Shown here piece by piece: positions 6,971 through 14,828 of a DNA stretch of 64,000 bases; positions within the stretch are counted from its first letter, which is position 1, and the number at the start of each line of letters is the position of its first letter. The stretch lies in the NCBI GenBank assembly GCA_024234875.1, contig JACKNM010000002.1, positions 372,001 through 436,000 on the forward strand, written 5' to 3'. Below the pieces are notes generated by a model. The model made no database searches and had not been told where the DNA came from. It saw only the letters and a list, made by a program, of their open reading frames with translations. The position numbers and the translations under genes were made by a program. Source of the stretch: Ectothiorhodospiraceae bacterium. Its GTDB lineage: Bacteria > Pseudomonadota > Gammaproteobacteria > HK1.

Positions 6971-8712
6971 GCGGCCTCGGCGGTCGCCCGCGACTCGAGC
7001 AGTGCGATGAACGCATCCTCCATCGTCGGCTCGGGGAGGTCCGCGGTCACCGCTCGTGCGCGGATCGCATCGGGACTCCCCTCGGCCAGGATGGTGCCGG
7101 CGTTCATCACCACCAGCCGGTCGCAGTACTCGGCCTCCTCCATGAAGTGCGTGGTCACCAGCACCGTGACCCCGGCGCTCGCGAGCGCATTGATGCGGCG
7201 CCAGAACTCGCGCCGGGCGAGCGGGTCGACACCGGAGGTGGCCTCGTCGAGGAACAGGATCTCCGGCTCGTGCATCAGGGCGCTGGCGAGCGCGAGCCGC
7301 TGCCGATACCCGAGCGAGAGATCACCACCGTCGACGTCGGCGAGATCGAGAAGGTCGAACTCCTCCATCACCTCGCGCACCCGCGCCGCGCGCCGCCGCC
7401 CGGCAAGTCCGTAGGCGGCGGCGAAGAAGCGCAGGTTCTGCGCCACCGTCAGCGTGGCGTACAGCGAGAAGCGCTGGGCGACGTAGCCGAGGCGCGCCCG
7501 AGCCGCGGCCCGCGCTCGCCCCATGTCCACGCCACCGACGCGAAGTCGGCCGGCGCTCGCGGGCAACAGGCCACACAGCATCCGAAACAGTGTCGACTTG
7601 CCCGCTCCGTTGGCGCCGAGGAGCCCGAAGATCTCGCCACGGCGCACCTCGAAGCTCACGCCCTTGACCGCAGCGAACGCACCGAATCGGCGCCACACCT
7701 CCGCGACCTCGATCACCGCGCCCGAGGCGTCGGCGGCACGCGGGGGACCGAGCGAGGTCGGCGGCACCGTCTCCGCCATCCGCCCGACCCGCGCCAGGGC
7801 ATCGACGAAGTAATCCTCGAACCTGACGGGAACCGGGTCGAGACCGTCGGGGTGTGCGCGCGCCGGCGAGGAGGGGCGGAGCACCACCCGAATGCGACCG
7901 CGCTCGGGGACCGCGTCGACCACCTCCGGATCGGTGGCGATGCGGCTGGCGGCCTCGCGCAGACCCTCGCCGGTGCGAGGGGCGACGAACACCCGGCCGG
8001 CAACCGCGCGCATCAGCATTTGCGGCGAGCCACTGTCGAGCACCCGGCCGCGGTCGAGCACCACCACCGCGTCGCAGCGCACCGTCTCGTCGAGATAGGC
8101 GGTGCTCACCAGCACGTCGACCCCGGCCTCGCCGACCATACGCTCGACGATCGCCCAGAGCTCGCGCCGCGACACCGGGTCGACACCCACGGTCGGCTCG
8201 TCGAGCAACAACAGGCGCGGGGTGCGAATCAGGGCGCAGGCGAGACCGAGCTTGCGCTTCATCCCACCCGAGAGATTGCCGGCCAGACGGTCGAGGAACG
8301 GCGCCAGGCCGGTCATGCCGAGCAGCGCGTCGTAGCGCTCGCTGCGCTCGCCGCGGGGAACGCCCTGCAGGTCGGCGTAGAGATCGAGGTTCTCGACCAC
8401 CGACAGCTCCTCGTAGAGACCGAAGCGCTGGGGCATGTAGCCGATGCTCGCGGTCACCTTCTCAGGCTGCGCGGCGACGTCCTCGCCGAGTAGTCGTATC
8501 CGCCCCGCAGCGGGCGGGAGCAGACCGGCGACCACGCGCATCAAGGTCGTCTTGCCGGCGCCATCGGGTCCCACCAGCCCGACCACGGAGCCTCGGCGCT
8601 GCTCGAAGGTCACCGCATCGAGCGCGGTCACCACCCGCCGACCACCGCCGAAGCGCACCGTGACCCCCTCGAGCGCCAGCACCGGCATCGCGGGCGGCTC
8701 GGTGTCGCTCAT
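6967..8712 (-). CDS. ABC transporter ATPase with two fused nucleotide-binding domains (YbhF-like)
   Basis: 581 residues from the ATG at 8712, which overlaps the adaptor stop (ATGA); a longer start 21 bases upstream is less likely. Domain 1 has Walker A GPDGAGKTT near residue 48, signature LSGGMKRK and Walker B LLLLDEPTVGVD. Domain 2, from about residue 320, has Walker A GANGAGKST, the variant signature LSLGYRQR and Walker B ILFLDEATSGVD. Fusion of both ATPase domains in one chain is typical of YbhF. The LSLGYRQ signature departs from LSGGQ but is common in this family's second domain. It powers the two ABC-2 permeases encoded directly downstream. Confidence 0.93.
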   Translation of the reverse strand: MSDTEPPAMPVLALEGVTVRFGGGRRVVTALDAVTFEQRRGSVVGLVGPDGAGKTTLMRVVAGLLPPAAGRIRLLGEDVAAQPEKVTASIGYMPQRFGLYEELSVVENLDLYADLQGVPRGERSERYDALLGMTGLAPFLDRLAGNLSGGMKRKLGLACALIRTPRLLLLDEPTVGVDPVSRRELWAIVERMVGEAGVDVLVSTAYLDETVRCDAVVVLDRGRVLDSGSPQMLMRAVAGRVFVAPRTGEGLREAASRIATDPEVVDAVPERGRIRVVLRPSSPARAHPDGLDPVPVRFEDYFVDALARVGRMAETVPPTSLGPPRAADASGAVIEVAEVWRRFGAFAAVKGVSFEVRRGEIFGLLGANGAGKSTLFRMLCGLLPASAGRLRVGGVDMGRARAAARARLGYVAQRFSLYATLTVAQNLRFFAAAYGLAGRRRAARVREVMEEFDLLDLADVDGGDLSLGYRQRLALASALMHEPEILFLDEATSGVDPLARREFWRRINALASAGVTVLVTTHFMEEAEYCDRLVVMNAGTILAEGSPDAIRARAVTADLPEPTMEDAFIALLESRATAEAA

Positions 8713-9755
8713 CGCCGGCCGTCGCCCGCGCACCGCTCACCGGGCGCGACCGCAGTGGCGGCGCCGGGCTCCACCCCGAGTCGCACCGTCACCGGCATCC
8801 CCAACCGGAGTTCCCCGGCCGGATTGCACACGATGACCCGCACCTGGTAGACGAGGCTGGTGCGCAACGCCTCGGTGTGCACGCTCTTCGGGGTGAACTC
8901 CGCAGTCGGGGACACCGAGCCGACCCAGCCGGCATAGCGCTTGTCGGCGAAGCTGTCGGTCTCGATCTCGACCGCCGTCCCCTCGCGCAGCCGGCCGAGC
9001 GCCGGTTCCGGTGCGAAGGCACGCACCCAGAGGGGATCGGTCAGCGCGAGCACCAGCACCGGGCGCTCCGGCGAGGCGAGATCGCCCGGCTGCAGCACAC
9101 GCTCGCGCACCACCCCGGGCAGGGGTGCGCGAATGGTGGTGTCGTCCAGCCGCTCGCGCACCAGCCGCAGCTCGGCCTCGGCGCGCGCGAGCACCGCTCG
9201 AGCCTCGTCGATGTCCTCGGCGCGCGGACCGGCGAGGGTCAGATCGAGGGCGGCCCGCAGCGCATCCAGGCGTGCGCGCGCGGTGTCGGCCGCGGCCAGC
9301 GTGTCGTCGACCCGCTGACGCTCCACCGCGCCGGTCGCGGCGAGCCGATCGACCCGACGCGCGGTCGACTCGGCGTCGCGCAGGCTCGCCTCGGCAGCGG
9401 CGACGTCGGCGCGCGCCTTGCGGACCTCCTCGCTCCGGCTTCCCGCCTCGAGCCGGTCGAGCGCGGCGCGGCGCGCCGCGACCTCGGCCACCGCGGCCGC
9501 TTCCTGGGCGCGGAGCAGGGCCGCATCCTGGGTGGCGAGCACCTGGCCAGCGGCGACCGGCTCACCTTCCTCGACCAGGACCGATGCGACCTGCCCGACG
9601 GCCTGGAAGGTCAGATGGATCTCGCGCACGTCGACCGTGCCGTAGAGCGCGAGCGCGGTGTCCGGGGCGGCTGGCTCGCGCGCGCGCCACCACACGGCGG
9701 CGGCCGCCCCGAGCGCGACCACCATCGCCACCGCGACGACGACCCCGCGCCTCAT
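8709..9755 (-). CDS. HlyD-family membrane fusion protein (YbhG-like)
   Basis: 348 residues. A single N-terminal membrane anchor (residues 4-24) precedes a biotinyl-lipoyl-like half-motif (GQVASVLVEEGEPVAAGQVL), a long alpha-helical hairpin rich in Ala, Arg and Glu (about 75-195), the second half-motif (TIRAPLPGVVRERVLQPGD) and a beta-barrel domain. This is the periplasmic adaptor architecture that links inner-membrane ABC permeases to a TolC-like channel. It is the first gene of the four-gene minus-strand operon. The 162 bases between it and ftsH must carry its promoter. Confidence 0.92.
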   Translation of the reverse strand: MRRGVVVAVAMVVALGAAAAVWWRAREPAAPDTALALYGTVDVREIHLTFQAVGQVASVLVEEGEPVAAGQVLATQDAALLRAQEAAAVAEVAARRAALDRLEAGSRSEEVRKARADVAAAEASLRDAESTARRVDRLAATGAVERQRVDDTLAAADTARARLDALRAALDLTLAGPRAEDIDEARAVLARAEAELRLVRERLDDTTIRAPLPGVVRERVLQPGDLASPERPVLVLALTDPLWVRAFAPEPALGRLREGTAVEIETDSFADKRYAGWVGSVSPTAEFTPKSVHTEALRTSLVYQVRVIVCNPAGELRLGMPVTVRLGVEPGAATAVAPGERCAGDGRR

Positions 9756-9917
9756 CCGTCATGCCTCCCTTGCGTGGCGGCGCGACCCACCGCCCACTCC
9801 CGCGCTGGCGCCGCCTTCCGCCGCCGGTTGCCCCGGATCATCGGCCTCCCGGCACCCGACCGTGCCATGATCCGGGTCAGCGCGGGCAGGCGCTGGCCGC
9901 TCCTACGAGGACCGAGC

Positions 9918-11759
9918 GTGGAGAAGAAGACGCAGATCAACCTCTGGTACATCGTCCTCGCGATGCTCGCGATCCTGCTACTGCAAGACCTCTGGGTGCA
10001 GTCGCGCGAGATCGAGGTCATCCCCTACAGCGAGTTCCAGCACGCGCTGAAGGACGGGAAGATCGCGCAGATAGTCGTCACCGAGGGCCGCATCCGAGGA
10101 GTCTACAAGGAACCCTTGCCGGACGGGCGCAAGCACTTCACCACCACCCGCATCGAGCCCGAGCTCGCCAACGAGCTCGCCGCCTACGACGTCGAGGTGA
10201 CCGGGGCGAGCGACAAGTCGTTCCTCGGTGAGGTGCTGTCGTGGATCATGCCGGCGGTGGTGTTCTTCGCCATCTGGTTGTACGTGGTGCGCCGGTTCGC
10301 GGAGCGACAGGGCCTCGGCGGCGGCCTGATGTCGATCGGCAAGAGCAAGGCCAAGGTCTACGTCGAGAGCGACACCAGGGTGACGTTCAAGGACGTGGCG
10401 GGCGTGGACGAGGCGAAGACGGAGCTCCAGGAGACCGTCGCCTTCCTCAAGGATCCACGCACCTACGGCCGCCTCGGCGCGCGCATCCCGAAAGGAATCC
10501 TCCTCGTCGGGCCACCCGGCACCGGCAAGACGCTACTCGCGCGCGCGGTCGCCGGTGAGGCCGGGGTGCCGTTCTTCTCGATCAGCGGCTCGGAGTTCGT
10601 GGAGATGTTCGTCGGGGTCGGCGCGGCGCGGGTGCGCGACCTCTTCGAGCAGGCGCGCAAGCAGGCGCCTTGCATCATCTTCATCGACGAGCTCGACGCG
10701 CTCGGTCGCGCCCGCGGCGCCTTCCCGGGCATCGGCGGTCACGACGAGAAGGAGCAGACCCTGAACCAGCTCCTGGTCGAGCTCGACGGGTTCGACCCTG
10801 GGCAGGCGGGGATGGTCCTGCTCGCGGCCACCAACCGCCCGGAGATCCTCGATCCCGCGCTGCTTCGCGCCGGACGATTCGACCGCCACGTGCTGGTCGA
10901 TCGGCCCGATCGCGCCGGGCGCGCGCAGATCCTCGCGGTGCACGTGAAGCGGATCCGCCTCGACCCGGACGTCGAGCTCGACGCCGTCGCCGCCATCACG
11001 CCCGGCTTCACCGGTGCCGATCTCGCGAACCTCGTGAACGAGGCGGCGCTGCTCGCCACTCGCCGTGGCGCCAGCACCGTGGCGAGCCGCGACTTCACCG
11101 AGGCCATCGAGCGCATCGTGGCCGGGCTCGAGAAGCGCAACCGGCTACTGAATCCGCGCGAGCGCGAGGTCGTCGCCCACCACGAGATGGGCCACGCGCT
11201 GGTGGCGATGTCGCTGTCCGGCGCCGATCCGGTGCACAAGGTGTCGATCATCCCGCGCGGTATCGGCGCGCTCGGCTACACCATCCAGCGGCCGACCGAG
11301 GACCGTTACCTGATGACCCTGGACGAGCTGGAGAACAAGATGGCGGTGCTGCTCGCCGGCCGAGCGGCGGAGATGCTGGTCTTCGAGCGACTGTCGACCG
11401 GGGCCGCGGACGATCTCGCCAAGGCCACCGACATCGCGCGCAGCATCGTGACCCGATACGGGATGAGCGGAGCCCTCGGCCAGATGACCTACGAGCAGGA
11501 GCCGGATCAGCTCCTGCCCGGCGCGCCCACCTTCGGACGCGGCCGCGAGTACAGCGAGCAGACCGCGCGCGAGATCGACTGCGCGGTGCGCGACCTGATC
11601 GAGCGGGCCTTCGACCACGCCACCGCGATCCTGACCGAGCGCCGGGCGGCGCTCGACGCCGGGGCGCAGGCGCTCCTCGCCCGCGAGACACTGACCGGAG
11701 AGGAGTTGGCGGCGGTGGTTCGCGCGCAGCCCGGTCCGGTCGAGCGAGCGCCGGCGTAA
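9918..11759 (+). CDS. ftsH: ATP-dependent zinc metalloprotease FtsH
   Basis: 613 residues from a GTG preceded by ACGAGGA; an ATG at 9867 in frame is less well spaced. Two membrane helices (about 9-23 and 109-125) flank a periplasmic domain. The AAA module has Walker A GPPGTGKT at 198-205, Walker B IIFIDELD at 253-260 and the second region of homology ending RAGRFDR near 323. The protease domain has the zinc site HEMGH (H422, E423, H426). FtsH degrades unassembled membrane proteins and selected regulators as a hexamer. The short C-terminal tail and position beside an ABC exporter rather than beside ftsJ/folP suggest a second, accessory copy, but I cannot see the rest of the genome. Confidence 0.95.
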   Translation: MEKKTQINLWYIVLAMLAILLLQDLWVQSREIEVIPYSEFQHALKDGKIAQIVVTEGRIRGVYKEPLPDGRKHFTTTRIEPELANELAAYDVEVTGASDKSFLGEVLSWIMPAVVFFAIWLYVVRRFAERQGLGGGLMSIGKSKAKVYVESDTRVTFKDVAGVDEAKTELQETVAFLKDPRTYGRLGARIPKGILLVGPPGTGKTLLARAVAGEAGVPFFSISGSEFVEMFVGVGAARVRDLFEQARKQAPCIIFIDELDALGRARGAFPGIGGHDEKEQTLNQLLVELDGFDPGQAGMVLLAATNRPEILDPALLRAGRFDRHVLVDRPDRAGRAQILAVHVKRIRLDPDVELDAVAAITPGFTGADLANLVNEAALLATRRGASTVASRDFTEAIERIVAGLEKRNRLLNPREREVVAHHEMGHALVAMSLSGADPVHKVSIIPRGIGALGYTIQRPTEDRYLMTLDELENKMAVLLAGRAAEMLVFERLSTGAADDLAKATDIARSIVTRYGMSGALGQMTYEQEPDQLLPGAPTFGRGREYSEQTAREIDCAVRDLIERAFDHATAILTERRAALDAGAQALLARETLTGEELAAVVRAQPGPVERAPA

Positions 11760-11811
11760 CGCGCCGCGCCACCATCGCACCACCTCAGGAACGGGCTTCG
11801 CGGACCCGACG

Positions 11812-11841
11812 TTGACCCACCGCCGAGCCCTGTGGCACGGT
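11812..11841 (+). promoter_or_regulatory. conserved promoter-like motif, propeller gene 1
   Basis: TTGAC, a 14-base spacer, then TGTGGCACGGT. The same arrangement with identical spacing precedes all three propeller genes. Read as a promoter, TTGACC is a good -35 and CACGGT, 18 bases on, a poor -10 that keeps the important A and T positions. The ATG is 88 bases downstream. Confidence 0.5.
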
Positions 11842-11929
11842 CGACCGCCGCGCTGCCGTGAGCCACGCGGGCCGGCCGGCGCTGCGACGGTGCCGGAGTC
11901 TGTATCAACACTCCGGAGAAGCCAGCACC

Positions 11930-14671
11930 ATGGTCGAGTCGCCGCCGCCGACACCTACCCGCCCCCGACGCCAGCGGCGTGTCGAGCGCGCGGCCCGCTC
12001 GTTCGCGATCGGACTCTGCATGGCGCTGGTGGGCGTGGCACACGCGGCCCCCAACGAGTGGACGCCCCTCGGTCTCTACGGAGGAAACGTCACGGGGATC
12101 GCCGCCGATCCGAGCTCGGCCGACCGCGCCTACGCCCTCGTCAACCGGTTCGGCAGCGCCAACGTGTACCGGACGGCCGACGGGGGTGCGACCTGGCAGG
12201 AGACCAGCGAGGGCATCCCCGCGTCTCAGAGCGCGCTCGCCGTCGCCGTCGATCCGGCGACGCCGACGACCATCTATCTCGGGCTGGCCAACGGGTTCGC
12301 GAAGAGCACGGACGCCGGTGCCACCTGGGCAGCGACCGGCACCGGGCTGCCGCCCACAGCCGTGTCGCACCTCGCAATCGATCCGGTGACACCGGCCACG
12401 ATCTACGCCGCGGTCAACGCCACGGTCTACAAGAGCACGGACGGCGGCGCGACCTGGAGCGCGCCGGCGGCGGCGCTCGCGGGCGGGACCATCAGGAGCC
12501 TGGCGATCGACCCGGGCACGCCCGCCACCCTCTACGCGGCCACCAACGCGGGCGTGTACCGTTCGACCGACGGCGCCGCCACCTGGAACGCGACCACCAC
12601 GCAGCCGGTCGCGAATCCCGCCACCGACCCGCCGCCGTTCGTCAATCTCGTGGGCGTCGCGCCGGCGACCGCGCGCCTCTACGCCTTCCCGAGCAGCGGT
12701 CGGGTCTACATGAGCGACGACGGCGGTGACACCTGGTTCGAGCCGACGGTGGCGCCGCCGTCCGACGGTTTCCGGGCGATCGTCTTCGCCAGCGCCGGCA
12801 TCTTCGTCGCCTCCGGCAACAATCGCGTGGTCGCGAGCACCGACGGTGGTGACACCTGGACCACGGCGGGCCTCAATGCCGACCTCGACGACCGAGGCGT
12901 CAACGCGCTCGCCGTCGGCGCCGGCGACCTGCTGCTCGCGGGGACGACCGGCAAGGGGCTCTACAAGAGCACCGACCTCGGCGCCAACTGGACGCTCGCC
13001 AATACCGGCATCCGCAACGCCACCGTCGGCGCCCTCGGCTTCCACCCTGCCGACGACACGCTCTACGCCGCGATGGGCGGCAACGGCGGCGCGTTCGCCC
13101 GCAGCACCGATGGCGGTGCGACCTTCACCTACGCCGACGCCGATCTCGCCGGCGCGAGCCTCAATCGGCTCGCATTCGACGCCGACGTCGCCGGCACGGT
13201 CTACACCGGCGGCTCGTTCGGCTTCGCCGGGGTGTTCAAGACCACCGACGGCGGCGACACCTGGGTCAATCTCCCGAAGCCGGGCGGCGTGCTCAACTTC
13301 GTGCTGTGGGCGCTGGCGAGCGGGGACACCACGCCGACCACGCTCTACGCCGGTCACGGCCCCTACCGCTCGACCGACGATGGCGCGACCTGGACCCTGG
13401 TCGACAACGGGCTCGCGTCCACTCCACCACAGCTCGCCCAGGTCGAGGTCATCGCGGTCGATCCGCTCACACCCACGACCGTGTACGCATCGATTCCGAG
13501 CATCGACGACGCGCTGTACAAGACCACCGACGGCGGCGACACCTGGAATCTCGCGAACTCGGGGATCAGCGCCACCCGCGTCAGCATCATCGCCGTCGAT
13601 CCGCAAACGCCCTCCAACCTGCTCGCCGGCGGCAACGTCATCTACCGGAGCACCGACTCGGGCGCGAGCTGGACCCAGGTCGTCGCGATTCCGCCCCGCG
13701 ACATCGCCTTCGACCCGGTCGATGCCTCGCACGTGTTGGTCGCCGCCGGCGCCATCGCGCGCAGCGTCGACGGTGGCGCGACCTTCGAGCTGTTCACCGG
13801 ACCGCCCGGCTCGTTCGGCGCGCGCGGAATCGCCGTCGACCCGACCGACCCGAACCGCATCATCGCCGCCGCCCCGAACATCGGCCTCTTCGCCTACGAG
13901 CTGGCCACCGACCTCGCGGTGGCCGGCGGTGCCACCGCGAACCCGATCGGCATCGGCGCCGAGCTCACCTACGACATCGGCGTCAGCAACGCCGGCCCCC
14001 ACGCGACCGCGGCGACGCTCCAGGTCGTCCTCCCGGCCAGCGCCACCTTCGTCTCGGCGACGCCGAGCCAGGGGGCGCCGTGCACGCTCGACGGGGTCAC
14101 CGTCACCTGCGCGCTGGGTCCCCTCGGCGCCGGCGGCAACGCGGCGGTGGCCCTCGTCGTCACCCCGACCGCGTTGGGCACGCTGTCGGCGACCGCGACC
14201 GTCTCCGGCGGTCTTCCCGACATCGACACCGCGAACGACAGCGCGACGTTCGAGACCCAGGCGGTGATCGACACCGACGGCGACGGTACCCCGGACGCCG
14301 AGGACACCGACGACGACGGCGACGGCGTGGACGACGTGGACGACAACTGCCCGCTCGACGCGAACGCGAACCAGCTCGACACCGACGAGGACGGCGACGG
14401 TAACGCCTGCGACGCCGACGACGACGGCGACGGCATCACCGACGCGGTGGAGACCGCCGCCGGCCTCGACCCGCTGGACGCCGCCGACGCGGCCGGCGAC
14501 CTCGACGGCGACGGGCTCACCAATCTCGAGGAAGCCAACCTCGGCACCGCCATCGGCGACGCCGACACCGACGGCGACGGCGTGACCGACCCCGACGAGA
14601 TCGCCCGCGGTCGCAATCCACGGTTCAACGAGGGCGTGGTCGCCCCGCTCCTCGACCTGGTCGTCGAGTAG
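11930..14671 (+). CDS. secreted Asp-box beta-propeller protein with DUF11 and thrombospondin-3-like tail (paralogue 1)
   Basis: 913 residues. The ATG at 11930 gives a signal peptide ending GVAHAAP; a longer frame upstream adds only arginine-rich sequence. From about residue 45 to 640 there are 13 Asp-box repeats of the form S-T-D-G-G-A-T-W, typical of sialidase/Vps10/Ycf48-like propellers, enough for two propellers or one large ring. A DUF11-type domain (ELTYDIGVSNAGPHATAATL) follows, then calcium-binding aspartate repeats (DTDGDGTPD, DDDGDGVDD) ending in IARGRNPRFNEG. No sialidase catalytic residues are evident, so binding or structural roles at the cell surface are more likely. It is one of three tandem copies and is preceded by the shared upstream motif. 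Substrate and anchor are unknown. Confidence 0.85.
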   Translation: MVESPPPTPTRPRRQRRVERAARSFAIGLCMALVGVAHAAPNEWTPLGLYGGNVTGIAADPSSADRAYALVNRFGSANVYRTADGGATWQETSEGIPASQSALAVAVDPATPTTIYLGLANGFAKSTDAGATWAATGTGLPPTAVSHLAIDPVTPATIYAAVNATVYKSTDGGATWSAPAAALAGGTIRSLAIDPGTPATLYAATNAGVYRSTDGAATWNATTTQPVANPATDPPPFVNLVGVAPATARLYAFPSSGRVYMSDDGGDTWFEPTVAPPSDGFRAIVFASAGIFVASGNNRVVASTDGGDTWTTAGLNADLDDRGVNALAVGAGDLLLAGTTGKGLYKSTDLGANWTLANTGIRNATVGALGFHPADDTLYAAMGGNGGAFARSTDGGATFTYADADLAGASLNRLAFDADVAGTVYTGGSFGFAGVFKTTDGGDTWVNLPKPGGVLNFVLWALASGDTTPTTLYAGHGPYRSTDDGATWTLVDNGLASTPPQLAQVEVIAVDPLTPTTVYASIPSIDDALYKTTDGGDTWNLANSGISATRVSIIAVDPQTPSNLLAGGNVIYRSTDSGASWTQVVAIPPRDIAFDPVDASHVLVAAGAIARSVDGGATFELFTGPPGSFGARGIAVDPTDPNRIIAAAPNIGLFAYELATDLAVAGGATANPIGIGAELTYDIGVSNAGPHATAATLQVVLPASATFVSATPSQGAPCTLDGVTVTCALGPLGAGGNAAVALVVTPTALGTLSATATVSGGLPDIDTANDSATFETQAVIDTDGDGTPDAEDTDDDGDGVDDVDDNCPLDANANQLDTDEDGDGNACDADDDGDGITDAVETAAGLDPLDAADAAGDLDGDGLTNLEEANLGTAIGDADTDGDGVTDPDEIARGRNPRFNEGVVAPLLDLVVE

Positions 14672-14731
14672 CGCCGGACGTGAACCCGGTCACCGTTCCC
14701 AACGCCGGTACCCCGGCCGGCGCCGGGCGCG

Positions 14732-14761
14732 TTGACGCTCGCGCGAGCGCTGTGGCAGCGT
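14732..14761 (+). promoter_or_regulatory. conserved promoter-like motif, propeller gene 2
   Basis: TTGAC, a 14-base spacer, then TGTGGCAGCGT, the same layout as 80 bases before the other two paralogues. The start codon is 67 bases downstream. Confidence 0.5.
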
Positions 14762-14828
14762 CGGGCGACGCTTCGACCGGCGCGCCATCCCCGCGCGCGC
14801 ACGTTCGGAAGCGTCGGAGGAATACGTC

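Noticed and set aside
4716..7414. Two long plus-strand open frames opposite the ABC permease genes
   Set aside because: The translations are low-complexity Arg/Glu/Asp/His mixtures. The minus strand holds well-formed, overlapping ABC genes.
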